Notes: generated by a model not told the origin, from the letters alone. Shown: positions 36,783-47,638, numbered from the stretch's first letter. The stretch is 64,000 nucleotides of DNA from Enterococcus termitis (GCF_001730305.1 NZ_MIJY01000045.1:186001-250000); one strand, 5' to 3'. A program made the numbers and translations.

Positions 36783-38194
36783 GTCAGAATGGAAAGTATA
36801 AAAAATTATTGGGAAATTCGGTGATTTTTGCTATAGGAAATCTTGGAAGCAAATTGATTTCTTTTATCATGCTACCATTATATACGTATAAATTGACAAC
36901 CGAGCAGTATGGAACTGCAGATTTAATAAGCACTACTGTAACATTATTATTACCAGTAGTGACATTAAGTGTTTTTGAAAGCGTACTCCGCTTTGCAATG
37001 GATTCTGAGAGTAATAAAAATAAAATTTTTTCTAATTCACTTGCTGTTACTTTTTTTGGTAATATATTCTTATTTGTACTTTTATTAATAAGTATTTTTT
37101 TAGATAACCGTAATTTGTTTTTTCTTCTATTACTTTTAATGTTACAGTCCGTACAATCATTACTCTCACAATATGCTAAAGCGATAGGCTTATTAAAAGA
37201 ATATGCATTTAATGGTATTTTAATGACCATAGTGACATCCTTGATGAATATATTATTGTTGCTCATCTTTGATTATGGAATAACTGGTTATTTAATATCA
37301 ATTGTAATTACGTACGTAGTAAGTATACTGTTTTTTTCATTCAAACTTGATTTAAGAACTATATTTAATAAAAACTATATTGATTATCATTATATGAAAA
37401 AAATGTTGGTATATAGTATACCTTTGATTCCTAATTCTATTGCAATATGGTTCACCAACATGGTAAGTCGTTACTTCATACTATTTTTTTTAGGTGCATC
37501 GGCTAACGGTATTTTTGCAGTTGCTAATAAAATCCCGGTCTTACTAACTACACTACATTCGCTTTTTTATCAATCGTGGCAATTATCTGCTATAGAAGAG
37601 TATGAGCAAGAAGGGAAGTCTCAGTTCTATACAAATGTATTTAGTTTATATTCTCAATTATTATTTTTGGGAATCACATCGATTTTGGTAATCGTAAAAC
37701 CAATTATAGAATTTACTATGAGCGGTGATTTTTCAATTGCCTGGCGATATGTTCCTTTCTTATTGCTTACAGTTGCTTATTCCAGTTTTTCAAGTTTCTT
37801 AGGAACGAATTATATAGCTGCTAAAGCCACAAAAGGAGCCTTATATACAACGAGTATTGGGGCTGTAATGAATATATGTTTGAATTTGTTTCTGATTCCA
37901 AAGTTAGGATTATACGGAGCTGGTTTGAGTTCATCAATTAGTTTTTTTGTTTTATGGTTAATAAGAGTTAAACATACTAAAAAGTATATTCATATTCAGT
38001 TAAATATAAAAAATTTAATTTTAAATAATCTATTAATCTTCATACAGATTATCATATTATTTATGTTAAGTGGATGGACGTTACTGGTTGGAGAAATTTT
38101 AATGTTCATAATATCTGTTTTTGTGAATAAAAACTTAGTTTTATCTATTTTTAATTTAGTAAAAGAAATGATTTTAAAAAAGCGAGTAAAGTAG
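36779..38194 (+). CDS. wzx: Oligosaccharide flippase (Wzx)
   Basis: A 471-aa membrane protein with about 12-14 helices of the MATE-like polysaccharide exporter fold. The start GNSVIFAIGNLGSKLISFIMLPLYTYKL and the ALNPNSI-like SIPLIPNSIAIWF segment in helix 7 are typical of Wzx/RfbX. It moves undecaprenyl-linked repeat units to the outer face for Wzy. The ATG overlaps the previous stop (ATGA). Confidence 0.9.
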   Translation: MSQNGKYKKLLGNSVIFAIGNLGSKLISFIMLPLYTYKLTTEQYGTADLISTTVTLLLPVVTLSVFESVLRFAMDSESNKNKIFSNSLAVTFFGNIFLFVLLLISIFLDNRNLFFLLLLLMLQSVQSLLSQYAKAIGLLKEYAFNGILMTIVTSLMNILLLLIFDYGITGYLISIVITYVVSILFFSFKLDLRTIFNKNYIDYHYMKKMLVYSIPLIPNSIAIWFTNMVSRYFILFFLGASANGIFAVANKIPVLLTTLHSLFYQSWQLSAIEEYEQEGKSQFYTNVFSLYSQLLFLGITSILVIVKPIIEFTMSGDFSIAWRYVPFLLLTVAYSSFSSFLGTNYIAAKATKGALYTTSIGAVMNICLNLFLIPKLGLYGAGLSSSISFFVLWLIRVKHTKKYIHIQLNIKNLILNNLLIFIQIIILFMLSGWTLLVGEILMFIISVFVNKNLVLSIFNLVKEMILKKRVK

Positions 38195-38225
38195 AATTAC
38201 CGTTTAATAGAATAGGAGTCAAAAA

Positions 38226-39485
38226 ATGAAGTTAATACTACTTTCAGGTGGATCAGGTAAACGATTATGGCCGCTATCAAACGATCAAAGATCGAAGCAA
38301 TTTATTAAATTACTCCAAAATGGATCTGAATACGAGTCGATGGTACAGAGAGTTTGGAGGCAAATTGAAAGTATCAATCTTCACGATGATACATTCATTG
38401 CAACAAGTAGCAATCAAGAAGCAATCCTAAAGAAACAGCTAGAAATTGGAGATAATCAAATTATTGTTGAACCATCTAAAAGAGATACGTTTGCTGCAAT
38501 TGCCTTGGCAAGCTCGTATCTTTACAGTAAGTTAGGCGTTTCTAAAGATGAAGTTGTGATTATTTCTCCTGTAGATCCTTATGTTACTGAAACTTTTTTT
38601 AGTGCGTTTTTAAAACTTGAGCAGTTACTTTTGGAATCTGATTTTACGATTGGATTAATTGGAATAGAGCCAACACTTCCATCAGAAAAGTATGGATATA
38701 TTGTTCCACTTAAAGAGAATTCATGTGAGATTTCTGAATTTGTAGAGAAACCTAATAAAGATTATGCAAAAAAATTGATTGATAAAGGTGCTATGTGGAA
38801 TGCGGGAGTGTTTGCTTTTAAGATTTCAACAATACTAAATATTTTAGTTGAAAAGAATATTACAGTGGATTATGATGAATTATTGTTAAATTATGAACAA
38901 TTACCTAAAAATAGTTTTGATTATGAAGTTGTGGAAAAACAAGAAAACATTGGCTATTTAAAATATAGTGAGTATTGGAAAGACTTAGGTACTTGGAATA
39001 CATTGACGGATGAAATGAGTGTGAATAAAGTAGGTAATATGATCGAAATGATTGATAGTCCTAATACTCATGTTCTAAATGAGTTAGACATTCCTGTGGC
39101 AGTTCTGGATATTCCAAATGCAGTCGTATCTGTTAGTTCTGATGGAATTTTAGTATCATCTAAAGAAGAGAGTCCTAGAGTTAAAGAAATACCAAAGACT
39201 TTTTTTCAAAAAAAAGCTTATTCTGAGGAATTATGGGGTACTAAGAAACAACTGACCTTTACAGATGATATAGAAGTCATTTTATATGAAATGGAAAATG
39301 AAAAAGAACTTGAAATTACTATGTGTGAAAATAGCAAGTTGTTAAAATTAAGTGGAACAGGACATATTTTTTATAATGATTCAAACAAAATAATAGATGA
39401 GCAATTAGTTGTTGGTAGCAATAATAAAAAAGTATTAGTTCAATCAGTATCGAAATTTAAGTTTTTGATTATAGTAGAAAAATAA
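38226..39485 (+). CDS. manC: Mannose-1-phosphate guanylyltransferase-like sugar nucleotidyltransferase
   Basis: A 419-aa cytoplasmic enzyme that should make an NDP-sugar, most likely GDP-mannose. The nucleotide loop is LILLSGGSGKRLWPLSN, followed by FVEKPN and MWNAGVFAFK, the signature of GMP-type enzymes. The C-terminal segment (about 290-419) resembles the left-handed helix/cupin-like part of ManC proteins. ATAGGAG precedes the ATG. Together with the following hexomutase it suggests mannose or a mannose-derived sugar in the polymer; donor nucleotide specificity is inferred. Confidence 0.83.
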   Translation: MKLILLSGGSGKRLWPLSNDQRSKQFIKLLQNGSEYESMVQRVWRQIESINLHDDTFIATSSNQEAILKKQLEIGDNQIIVEPSKRDTFAAIALASSYLYSKLGVSKDEVVIISPVDPYVTETFFSAFLKLEQLLLESDFTIGLIGIEPTLPSEKYGYIVPLKENSCEISEFVEKPNKDYAKKLIDKGAMWNAGVFAFKISTILNILVEKNITVDYDELLLNYEQLPKNSFDYEVVEKQENIGYLKYSEYWKDLGTWNTLTDEMSVNKVGNMIEMIDSPNTHVLNELDIPVAVLDIPNAVVSVSSDGILVSSKEESPRVKEIPKTFFQKKAYSEELWGTKKQLTFTDDIEVILYEMENEKELEITMCENSKLLKLSGTGHIFYNDSNKIIDEQLVVGSNNKKVLVQSVSKFKFLIIVEK

Positions 39486-39508
39486 AGGGAAAAAGGGAGT
39501 CCAGTTTA

Positions 39509-41188
39509 ATGGAAGCATATCAAAATAGATACAATGAATGGCTAGCATCACCCTATTTTGATGATCAGACTAAAAAGGAGCTATCATCTATTCGATTTGA
39601 TTCGAAAGAAATAGAAGAACGATTTTATAAAAATTTAGAGTTTGGTACTGGCGGATTAAGGGCGATTATTGGTGCGGGAACAAACAGATTGAATAAGTAT
39701 ACAGTTCGAAGAATCACACAAGGTTATGCTAATTTTTTACTAAACAAGTATGGTGAGGAAGCAAAAGAAAAAGGTATAGTAATTGCTTATGATACTAGAT
39801 ATTTATCGGATGTATTTAGTCTGGAGATAGCTCAAACACTGGCCTTCAATGGTATAAAATCATATCTTTTCAAAAAAGTTACCCCAACTCCAGAATTATC
39901 ATTTGCAATACCATATTTGAATGCAATCGGTGGAATTGTCGTAACTGCAAGTCACAATCCATCAAATTATAATGGGTATAAGATATATGATGAGACTGGT
40001 TGTCAAGCAGGACCTCAATTGGCTAAAATGATCATAAATGAAATAAATCAGATTGTTGATTATTCTAAAATTGGTATATCATATTCAAAGGATCCATTAA
40101 TTCAACGAGTGGATGAATCAGTTGATACGGCGTTTATAGAATCGGAAAAGACGCTTTTATGCTTTCCTGATCTAGTTAAAAATTTTGGAGAGAAATTCAA
40201 AATTTTATATACTCCGTTACATGGTACTGGAAGAGATGCAATTTTTCGACTATTAAAAGAAGTCGGATTCAAGAAACTTTATACAGTTACAGAGCAATTA
40301 ACAGAAGATGGTAATTTTTCTACAGTTGAATCACCTAATCCAGAAAAACAATCTGCATTTAATATGTCAATAGAGGTCGGAAAGGAAAACGATGTTGATT
40401 TAATTATAGGAACTGATCCAGACTGCGATAGAGTAGGTGTTTTGGCAAAAGTATCTTCAGGCATTTATAAAGCTTTAGATGGAAATCAACTTGGTGCACT
40501 ATTGATTTATTACCTATTATCAAACGATAAAGATCTATCAAAGAAGAAAAATCCTTATATAGCTAAAACTATTGTCACAAGTGAGCTAGGCTCTAAAATT
40601 GCAGAAAGATTTGCTGTTGAAACTGTTAACACATTAACAGGGTTTAAGTACATCGGGGAACAAATCAACAAAAGAAAATCCACAGCCTCTTTTATTGCAG
40701 GTTATGAAGAAAGCTATGGTTACTTGATTGGCACTGTTCTAAGAGATAAAGATGGAGTAGGTTCCACGTTAATGATTGCTGAAATGGCAGCATATTATGC
40801 TAATGAAGGACTTACATTATTTGATGTTTTAAATAGTCTTTACGAAGATTATGGTTATTATAAAGAAAAACAACTTTCTATTCACCTAACTGGACAAGAA
40901 GGGATAGAAAAAATGAAGAAGTTAATGAATCGATTTAGAGATCTATCAGAAGAATTTAAATTAGAAAATGATATACAAAAAATTTTAGATTATTCTATAG
41001 GGGACTGTGGTTTACCTAAATCCAATGTCATCAAAATTTTTTTTAAAGATGAATCATGGATCGCAGTACGGCCTTCTGGCACAGAGCCGAAAATGAAATT
41101 TTATATGGGGGTTATAGGAGAATCAGAAATAGACTCTAAAGAGAAGTTGAAAAAACTTGAAAAAATGATAGGAAAGGTTGGAGGATAA
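39509..41188 (+). CDS. Phosphohexomutase (phosphomannomutase/phosphoglucomutase)
   Basis: A 559-aa alpha-D-phosphohexomutase. The active-site Ser lies in [18 protein letters not shown], the metal loop is [10 protein letters not shown], the sugar loop contains [11 protein letters not shown] and the phosphate loop [12 protein letters not shown]. The length fits PgcA-type firmicute enzymes. It supplies mannose-1-phosphate to the ManC-like enzyme 23 bp upstream or glucose-1-phosphate for UDP-glucose; specificity cannot be decided from sequence. Confidence 0.9.
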   Translation: MEAYQNRYNEWLASPYFDDQTKKELSSIRFDSKEIEERFYKNLEFGTGGLRAIIGAGTNRLNKYTVRRITQGYANFLLNKYGEEAKEKGIVIAYDTRYLSDVFSLEIAQTLAFNGIKSYLFKKVTPTPELSFAIPYLNAIGGIVVTASHNPSNYNGYKIYDETGCQAGPQLAKMIINEINQIVDYSKIGISYSKDPLIQRVDESVDTAFIESEKTLLCFPDLVKNFGEKFKILYTPLHGTGRDAIFRLLKEVGFKKLYTVTEQLTEDGNFSTVESPNPEKQSAFNMSIEVGKENDVDLIIGTDPDCDRVGVLAKVSSGIYKALDGNQLGALLIYYLLSNDKDLSKKKNPYIAKTIVTSELGSKIAERFAVETVNTLTGFKYIGEQINKRKSTASFIAGYEESYGYLIGTVLRDKDGVGSTLMIAEMAAYYANEGLTLFDVLNSLYEDYGYYKEKQLSIHLTGQEGIEKMKKLMNRFRDLSEEFKLENDIQKILDYSIGDCGLPKSNVIKIFFKDESWIAVRPSGTEPKMKFYMGVIGESEIDSKEKLKKLEKMIGKVGG

Positions 41189-41190
41189 AT

Positions 41191-42357
41191 ATGAAGATAT
41201 CTGTTGTAGGTTTAGGCTATGTTGGATTAGCGAATGCCCTATTATTAGCGCAGAGAGAAAATGTTAAAGCATATGATTTATTGGATGAGAAAATTGAAAA
41301 TTTAAAAAATCGAGTATCACCAATAGAAGATGAGCAAATCAGCGCTTTTTTGGAAAGATCAGATTTACACGTTACATTTACAAATGACTTTGAAGAGACT
41401 GTCAAATTCGCTAACTACCTGATCATTGCAACACCGACAGATTATGATGAGAAGAAAAACTATTTTGACACTTCTACAGTTGAAACGGTGATAGAAAAAG
41501 CTTTAGCGATTAAACCAGAGACTTGCTTCATTATCAAATCAACAATTCCTGTAGGCTATACAGATTCTTTAAAGAAAAAGTACAATACTGATAACATCAT
41601 CTTTTCTCCAGAGTTTCTTCGAGAGGGTAAAGCTCTTTATGATAATTTATATCCTTCTAGAATAATTGTCGGCGAATGTTCTGAGCGAGCACAAGAAATT
41701 GCAGATATGTTTTTTAAAAATACTGTGGAACAAAACTGTGAAGTTCTTTTAACGCATTCAGCAGAAGCAGAAGCAGTTAAATTATTTTCAAATACCTACT
41801 TAGCTTTAAGAGTAGCTTACTTCAACGAACTTGACACCTATGCAGAAGTGCGTGGTTTAGATGCAAAACAAATCATTGAAGGCGTGGGCTTAGATCCGAG
41901 AATCGGTTCTCACTATAACAATCCTTCTTTTGGCTATGGTGGTTACTGTTTACCTAAAGATACCAAACAACTACGGGCAAACTATGATCAAGTACCTAAT
42001 AATATTATTGGGGCAATCGTTGATGCAAATACAACAAGAAAAGATTTTATAGCCGAACAGATTTTAGCAAAACAACCGGATATTGTTGGAATATACAGAC
42101 TTACAATGAAAGCAAATTCTGATAACTTCAGATACTCATCTATTCAAGGGATCATGAAGAGATTGAAGGCAAAAGGGATAGAGGTAGTGGTTTTTGAACC
42201 TACGTTGAAAGAAGACTCCTTCTATAATTCAAAGGTGATCAAAGAGTTGGAAGAGTTTAAGACGATGTCAGATGTAATTGTATCGAATCGTTTTGAGGAT
42301 GAATTAGAGGACGTGAAAGAGAAAGTTTATACAAGGGATTTATTTGGAAGGGACTAA
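41191..42357 (+). CDS. ugd: UDP-glucose 6-dehydrogenase family
   Basis: A 388-aa nucleotide-sugar dehydrogenase that oxidises UDP-glucose (or a related NDP-sugar) to the uronic acid. The NAD motif is [18 protein letters not shown], the catalytic Lys region [22 protein letters not shown], and the catalytic Cys lies in [15 protein letters not shown]. It starts 2 bp after the hexomutase stop. A glucuronic acid residue would make the polymer anionic, if the substrate guess is right. Confidence 0.92.
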   Translation: MKISVVGLGYVGLANALLLAQRENVKAYDLLDEKIENLKNRVSPIEDEQISAFLERSDLHVTFTNDFEETVKFANYLIIATPTDYDEKKNYFDTSTVETVIEKALAIKPETCFIIKSTIPVGYTDSLKKKYNTDNIIFSPEFLREGKALYDNLYPSRIIVGECSERAQEIADMFFKNTVEQNCEVLLTHSAEAEAVKLFSNTYLALRVAYFNELDTYAEVRGLDAKQIIEGVGLDPRIGSHYNNPSFGYGGYCLPKDTKQLRANYDQVPNNIIGAIVDANTTRKDFIAEQILAKQPDIVGIYRLTMKANSDNFRYSSIQGIMKRLKAKGIEVVVFEPTLKEDSFYNSKVIKELEEFKTMSDVIVSNRFEDELEDVKEKVYTRDLFGRD

Positions 42358-42495
42358 CTTCTCTTTTTTCTATGATTATTATCTTACATTTACATTAAGT
42401 TATCATGCCAATTCTTCAAAAATGTTGCGACATGATTGAAATTGTGAGAAAATAGATTTCATGAATTATTCTTGCAAAAAATGAGGAAGTGTCTT

Positions 42496-43608
42496 ATGAA
42501 CCTATGGAAAAAAGTAATACTAACTGCTCTAGGATTAGTACTTGTTTCAGTTGCTGGTATTTGTGCCTACGGAATCAAAATGTACTCTGATGCATCTGGT
42601 ACAGTAGAGGGCGTGTATGAATCGATTGATCGGACCTCTAAACGAAGAGAAACAGCCGTGAACATTGATGCACAAGAGCCTTTTTCTGTTTTATTGATGG
42701 GTATCGATACAGGAGATTTGGGTCGAACTGAACAAGGTCGTTCCGATACTACAATGGTGGTTACTATTAATCCAAAAGAAAAAAAATCAACGATGATCAG
42801 CTTGGACCGAGATATTTTAACAGATATTGTTGGCTATGGTACAGAGGATAAATTGAACCATGCTTATGCGTTTGGTGGAGCGAAGATGGCGATTGACACA
42901 GTAGAGAACTTACTGGATATTCCAATCGATAACTACGTATCGATCAATATGAAAGGTCTGAAAGATTTAATTGATGCTGTTGGTGGGATCGAAGTAGATA
43001 ATCCTTTTGAGTTTACCTTAGATGGCATTACAGTTCCAAAAGGACATATCAAGCTTGACAGTGAAACTGGTTTAGCTTATGCACGTATGCGTGAAGAGGA
43101 TCCAGAAGGGGATATAGGACGTCAAAGACGTCAACGAGAAGTCGTTGAAAAAATCGTAAACAAAGTCATCAGTTTGGATGGTCTGACAAAATATAGACAG
43201 ATTTTAGATGCTGTAAAAGATAATGTCAAAACAGATTTGACTTGGGATAATATGGTAGACATTCAGAAAAAATATATGCCTGCATTTAAAGATATTGATT
43301 CTTTACAATTAGAAGGTGAAGGGCAGGAAATTGGTGGCATTTATTACCAAATACTTGATCCGGAAAAACTATATAAAACGCAAACAGACCTACGTGCACA
43401 ATTAGGTCTTCCTGAAAATACCGAGATGCAAGCGAAAGATACTGCTAACTATAATAACTATGTTGGCGGCACTGGGGCGTATGGTTCTGGTACAAGCGAT
43501 GCATCAGGAACTTATGGTTATGGACAGGACGTTGCAGCTAATGATGTGACTGGCACCTATACAGATCCAAATTCAGCTGAAAATGTGCAATATACTGGTA
43601 ATTATTGA
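42496..43608 (+). CDS. LytR-CpsA-Psr (LCP) family glycopolymer ligase
   Basis: A 370-aa membrane-anchored protein with an N-terminal helix (about 5-27) and an extracellular LCP domain: VLLMGIDTGD, RSDTTMVVTINP, SLDRDILTDI, KLNHAYAFGG and the Arg-rich DIGRQRRQREVV that contacts the polyprenyl-pyrophosphate. The C-terminal tail (about 320-370) is rich in Gly, Tyr, Thr and Asn. It should transfer the finished polysaccharide to peptidoglycan. The ATG at 42496 follows AGGAAG, with 138 bp to the preceding ugd gene; a terminator closes the locus. Confidence 0.9.
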   Translation: MNLWKKVILTALGLVLVSVAGICAYGIKMYSDASGTVEGVYESIDRTSKRRETAVNIDAQEPFSVLLMGIDTGDLGRTEQGRSDTTMVVTINPKEKKSTMISLDRDILTDIVGYGTEDKLNHAYAFGGAKMAIDTVENLLDIPIDNYVSINMKGLKDLIDAVGGIEVDNPFEFTLDGITVPKGHIKLDSETGLAYARMREEDPEGDIGRQRRQREVVEKIVNKVISLDGLTKYRQILDAVKDNVKTDLTWDNMVDIQKKYMPAFKDIDSLQLEGEGQEIGGIYYQILDPEKLYKTQTDLRAQLGLPENTEMQAKDTANYNNYVGGTGAYGSGTSDASGTYGYGQDVAANDVTGTYTDPNSAENVQYTGNY

Positions 43609-43625
43609 TTTAATCGCTAACTAGT

Positions 43626-43669
43626 AACAGATTCAAAACTATTTTTTAGTTGCGAATCTGTTTTTTTAT
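43626..43669 (+). terminator. Terminator closing the exopolysaccharide locus
   Basis: ACAGATTC and GAATCTGT arms with inner ACTA/TAGT pairing, then a run of seven T. Confidence 0.85.
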
Positions 43670-43714
43670 TTTCTATTGATATTTTACTAGAAATCTTTTA
43701 TCTAGGGTGTTATA

Positions 43715-43731
43715 ATTGGACTATACCAAAT
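43715..43731. promoter_or_regulatory. NagR/DasR-type operator candidate at the nagB promoter
   Basis: ATTGGACTATACCAAAT carries the TTGG-N6-CCAA symmetry and, on the other strand, TTGGTATAG, the core of NagR (YvoA) sites. It overlaps the -10 TATAAT at 43711. Confidence 0.6.
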
Positions 43732-43756
43732 AAAATGAGACAAGGGAGCAATTTCA

Positions 43757-44458
43757 ATGGAAATTATTAAAGTAGCAAACGCTGAAGAAGGCGGCAAAAA
43801 GGCATTTGAATTGATTAAAGCTGGTATGGACAATGGAGCAAAGGTTTTAGGTCTTGCAACAGGAAGTACACCAGAAACATTATATAAAGAAATGACAGCA
43901 AGTGATTTAGATTTTTCAAACATGGTTTCTGTCAACTTAGATGAATATGTTGGCTTAGGCGGAGAAGACGATCAAAGCTATCGCTACTTTATGAATGATC
44001 AATTATTCAATAAAAAACCTTTTAAAGCAACGTATGTACCGAATGGTAAGGCAGCTGACTTAGAAGCAGAGTGTGTTCACTATGAGAGCATCATTGATAG
44101 CAATCCAATCGATATTCAAATTTTAGGGATCGGTCAAAATGGTCATATTGGTTTTAATGAGCCTGGAACTCCTTTAGATAGCCTAACTCATGTAGTAGAG
44201 TTAACAGAATCTACAATTAATGCGAATAAACGTAATTTTGAAAAAGTAGAAGATGTACCTACAAGAGCTGTTTCTATGGGGATCGGTTCAATCATGAAAG
44301 GTAAGAAAATGATTTTGATTGCTTATGGAGAAGCAAAAGCCGATGCAGTCAAAGGCATGATCGATGGACCAGTTTCAGTAGACTTGCCAGCAAGTGCATT
44401 ACAAAACCATTCAGATGTGGTTGTCATTATCGACGAAGCAGCAGCAAGTAAATTATAG
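43757..44458 (+). CDS. nagB: Glucosamine-6-phosphate deaminase
   Basis: Converts glucosamine-6-phosphate to fructose-6-phosphate and ammonia. The 233-aa short form lacks the allosteric extension of the E. coli enzyme. Motifs: [25 protein letters not shown] with the catalytic Asp, [18 protein letters not shown] and the [21 protein letters not shown] segment. AAGGGAG precedes the ATG, and a NagR-like operator covers the promoter, indicating induction by amino sugars. Confidence 0.96.
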   Translation: MEIIKVANAEEGGKKAFELIKAGMDNGAKVLGLATGSTPETLYKEMTASDLDFSNMVSVNLDEYVGLGGEDDQSYRYFMNDQLFNKKPFKATYVPNGKAADLEAECVHYESIIDSNPIDIQILGIGQNGHIGFNEPGTPLDSLTHVVELTESTINANKRNFEKVEDVPTRAVSMGIGSIMKGKKMILIAYGEAKADAVKGMIDGPVSVDLPASALQNHSDVVVIIDEAAASKL

Positions 44459-44475
44459 ACTATAAAGTAAAAGTC

Positions 44476-44516
44476 GTGACAGTAAGAGCTATTCTTGCTG
44501 TCAGGCTTTTTTTTCT
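44476..44516 (+). terminator. Terminator after nagB
   Basis: TGACAG-TAAGA and TCTTG-CTGTCA arms, then a run of T. Confidence 0.85.
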
Positions 44517-44594
44517 TTATCCAGGTTTGAACGAAAAACACGACATGAAAATAGTGCTATAATGAATGTGAAGAGCTAGAGGAGGAATGATCAA

Positions 44595-45299
44595 ATGGAT
44601 GTACATTTAACAATACAAGAGATTATTGTAAGATTGAGCTTGGCGATGCTGATCGGTGGAGTTATTGGCTTTGAAAGACAGTATAAAAATCGACCGGCAG
44701 GAATGCGGACTCACATTCTAGTTTGTATGGGAGCAGCGATTATTGCTTTGATTCAAGTTGAGATTGCAGCAAGTGCGTTAGAAGATGCTACGAACCATCC
44801 TGAATTGACTGGTGTGATTCGTTCAGATCAAGCTCGGCTGATTGCTCAAGTGGTTAGCGGGATTGGTTTTTTAGGCGCAGGAACGATTATTGTGACCAAA
44901 CAATCTGTAACAGGACTAACGACTGCAGCATCACTTTGGGCCGTAGCGGGTTTAGGGATTTCGATCGGTATGGGCTATTACTCGATTGCTATTACCAGCA
45001 GTATTGGAATTTTTATTGCATTGACTTTGGTAAAAAAAATCATTCATGTACCAACGACTAAAAAGCTGGAGATTCGATATTTGCATAAACAAGAGACCAA
45101 GGAATTTATTAATCGCTATTTTGAAGAGCACAAGATCGAGATAGAAGATGTGAATTTTAATGTGATTTTAGTTGGCGAAGAACAGATTTATACAAATATT
45201 TATACGATCGATTTACCTAGAGGGATGACTTATGCTGAAGTAATCGAGGATTTATCCATTCACAAAAATATTACAAAACTCCGCCTGGTTAGCATTTGA
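44595..45299 (+). CDS. MgtC/SapB family membrane protein
   Basis: A 234-aa protein with four to five N-terminal membrane helices (about 10-150) containing the family motifs GGVIGFERQYKNRPAGMRTH and GIGFLGAGTIIV, followed by a small ACT-like cytoplasmic domain (about 155-234). Some relatives protect against low magnesium or modulate ATP synthase; this branch is uncharacterised. GAGGAGG precedes the ATG. The 179-bp stretch after it shows no convincing gene or terminator. Confidence 0.88.
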   Translation: MDVHLTIQEIIVRLSLAMLIGGVIGFERQYKNRPAGMRTHILVCMGAAIIALIQVEIAASALEDATNHPELTGVIRSDQARLIAQVVSGIGFLGAGTIIVTKQSVTGLTTAASLWAVAGLGISIGMGYYSIAITSSIGIFIALTLVKKIIHVPTTKKLEIRYLHKQETKEFINRYFEEHKIEIEDVNFNVILVGEEQIYTNIYTIDLPRGMTYAEVIEDLSIHKNITKLRLVSI

Positions 45300-45478
45300 C
45301 CAACCACAAGATTAAGTAAAACAACTGAGCATGAAACTATACCACTCATGTGGAATCCAGATAAACGGTGGAAACAGAAGCAATCCTTTCGAGAATAACC
45401 ACTTCTGTCCAATTTTTTATCTGAATAAATGCTTTTCTCTCAAGTTCAAAGACATATCCCAAAAAATCTACTTTCTAA

Positions 45479-46288
45479 TTAATAATAAACAAGTAACCAG
45501 CTTAAAAGAACGGTTAAGCAGCCACTAATAAAGTTGACCCAGTCATTCGTTAGCCAAGAGAGACCACTTAGTTTGAGTGTGGGCAGTTGATGGTGTTCAG
45601 TGCGTTCTGTGATCTGACCACAAATCGAACAACGATATTTTACTTGAAAGGCAGCTCCCAAAATGCTATCGATCAAGGAATTAGCAAAACCACAAATCAA
45701 CGGAATCCAAAAAAATAGGACGGTCTGCGTAATAGACAGGCTAGAGAGTAACCAGAAAGCTCCAGCAATCAACCCGCTGCCTACTAGGGAAGCAAATGTT
45801 CCAAGTGACGAAATACCACCTGATAATCCGGGAGCAATTGGTTTAAATGAAAGAATCGATCGCGGTGTGTGTCTGCTCACTATTCCGATTTCAGATGCCC
45901 AAGTATCTGCTGTAGCTCCAGCAATCGCACTTACATAGCCGATTAAAAATAATTGATTTTCAGTGAAGTAAAAAAGAATGAGTGACACAATCGCTGGAAG
46001 ACCATTTGCAAGAATTTGCCAGCCGTCTCTTTGCTGATCTTTTGCAATTAGAGTCTCCTCATTACTTATAGCTATTGGTTTTTTAAGTATTGAAATCAAA
46101 CCAGAGCTACCAAATAACAAAATCAGCAATACCCAAGTTTGCCAGCTCCCAAAAGCGCAAACGACGGTTCCGACAGTAATGACCGCAAGACTTCCAGATT
46201 TAGTTAATAAATGATAAATATACGAAAAAAAGCTAATAATACTGCTAACAAAAAATCCCAGTAATAATTGATAAACTAAAATAGTCAT
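45479..46288 (-). CDS. DUF92 family membrane protein
   Basis: A 269-aa protein with about six to seven helices. The central ADTWASEIG motif followed by SRHTPRSI and KPIAPGLSGGISSLGTFAS is the DUF92/TIGR00297 signature; plant relatives (VTE6) are phytyl-phosphate kinases, but bacterial roles are unknown. A CxxC (CSICGQ) sits in a late cytoplasmic loop. TAGGAGG precedes the ATG on the minus strand. Confidence 0.83.
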   Translation of the reverse strand: MTILVYQLLLGFFVSSIISFFSYIYHLLTKSGSLAVITVGTVVCAFGSWQTWVLLILLFGSSGLISILKKPIAISNEETLIAKDQQRDGWQILANGLPAIVSLILFYFTENQLFLIGYVSAIAGATADTWASEIGIVSRHTPRSILSFKPIAPGLSGGISSLGTFASLVGSGLIAGAFWLLSSLSITQTVLFFWIPLICGFANSLIDSILGAAFQVKYRCSICGQITERTEHHQLPTLKLSGLSWLTNDWVNFISGCLTVLLSWLLVYY

Positions 46289-46451
46289 GGATTGCCTCCT
46301 AAAATCAAGATAAGTATATCATGAATGGAGGTTGGAAATCAGAAAGAACAACGCAAATATCTTTTGATTAAAAAGTAATAACTGTAAAAAAACATTTTTT
46401 AGAGGTAAAAAGAATGATAAAATGAAGGTATAAGATCATTGGAGGTTTTGT

Positions 46452-47585
46452 ATGGGTTCTTTTTTTAAACAATCAAAATTATTATTTTGGACAACTGAAA
46501 TAGTTTTAACGATTATCGGTATTTTCTTTTTGCTGAAGATGCCCAATGTGTTTAGTCCGGTTTTAGGTATGATTTCAGCTGTTTTCATGCCGTTGTTGAT
46601 AGCGGGTTTTTTATATTATATGTTTGATCCGATCGTTGTGTTTCTTGAAAAACGTGGAGTTCCTAGAATCGTAGGTTTTCTACTTTCTTTTTTTATCTTA
46701 GTAGTATTGATCGCGCTTGTGATCATGAATGTGGTTCCGCAGCTGGTCAATCAATTTGTCGACTTGACTCAGTCGATTCCAGGTTATGCTGAAGAGATGA
46801 ACCGTTGGTTAAAAGATATTGGAAATCTGGAAGAGCTAAAAGGAGTGAATATTCAAGAGCAATTAGATAAGGCAAACATTACGATCACAAATATTTTGAA
46901 TTTTGCAATCGTTGGTGTTACGAGCAGTCTATCTAAAATTGTCAGTATGTTAATGAAATTCTTTATACTATTATTTACAGTACCGTTTATTTTATTTTTT
47001 ATGTTTAAAGATGGTCATAAGTTTTTGGATGCCTTGTCTCACTTCTTCCCAAATAGTATCAGAAGTGAGCTTCGTCAAACGGTTAAAGAAATGAACCAAA
47101 CTTTGTCTGCTTATATTAGCAGTACAGTTCTAGATGCGTTGATCATTGGCGGATTAAGTTTTATTGCTATGACGATTTTTAAACAACCGTATAGTCTGCT
47201 ACTTGCTGTTTTTTGTGGGATCACCAATATTATTCCTTATGTTGGTCCTTTTATTGGCGCAGTTCCTGCTGTTTTAGTCGGTTTATTCATTTCTCCGTGG
47301 CAGGCGTTATATATGATGGTATCAATCCTTGTGATTCAACAGTTGGATGGAAATTTAATCAAGCCATTATTAATGGGCAAATCAATGAATATTCATCCAC
47401 TTACAATCATTTTAGTTTTGATTGCATCGGGTAGTGTTGGCGGAATCATTGGTATGTTGATCTGTATCCCTGTTTATGCGGTGATTAAAACATTGGTCAT
47501 AAATATTGCCAAGATTTATAAGATGAGAAAAGAGAATAATCAAGTATTTCTAGAGGAAATAAAAGAAGAACGGACAGAAGTTTAG
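46452..47585 (+). CDS. AI-2E family transporter-like membrane protein
   Basis: A 377-aa protein of the PF01594 family (YtvI/TqsA/PerM relatives) with seven to eight helices and an amphipathic extracellular region (about 100-150). Typical motifs are PFILFFMFKDG, NIIPYVGPFIGAVPAVLVG and QQLDGNLIKPLLMGKSMNIHP. Functions in the family include autoinducer-2 export and sodium/proton exchange; the substrate here is unknown. GGAGG precedes the ATG. Confidence 0.87.
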   Translation: MGSFFKQSKLLFWTTEIVLTIIGIFFLLKMPNVFSPVLGMISAVFMPLLIAGFLYYMFDPIVVFLEKRGVPRIVGFLLSFFILVVLIALVIMNVVPQLVNQFVDLTQSIPGYAEEMNRWLKDIGNLEELKGVNIQEQLDKANITITNILNFAIVGVTSSLSKIVSMLMKFFILLFTVPFILFFMFKDGHKFLDALSHFFPNSIRSELRQTVKEMNQTLSAYISSTVLDALIIGGLSFIAMTIFKQPYSLLLAVFCGITNIIPYVGPFIGAVPAVLVGLFISPWQALYMMVSILVIQQLDGNLIKPLLMGKSMNIHPLTIILVLIASGSVGGIIGMLICIPVYAVIKTLVINIAKIYKMRKENNQVFLEEIKEERTEV

Positions 47586-47638
47586 TTTTAAAATAGGAAA
47601 GAATTACATTTACACCCATCGATTATCTGAATTTTAAT

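Noticed and set aside
45331-45528. 65-codon ORF after the MgtC-family gene
   Set aside because: It overlaps the end of the DUF92 gene on the other strand, lacks a ribosome site and shows no protein-like pattern.
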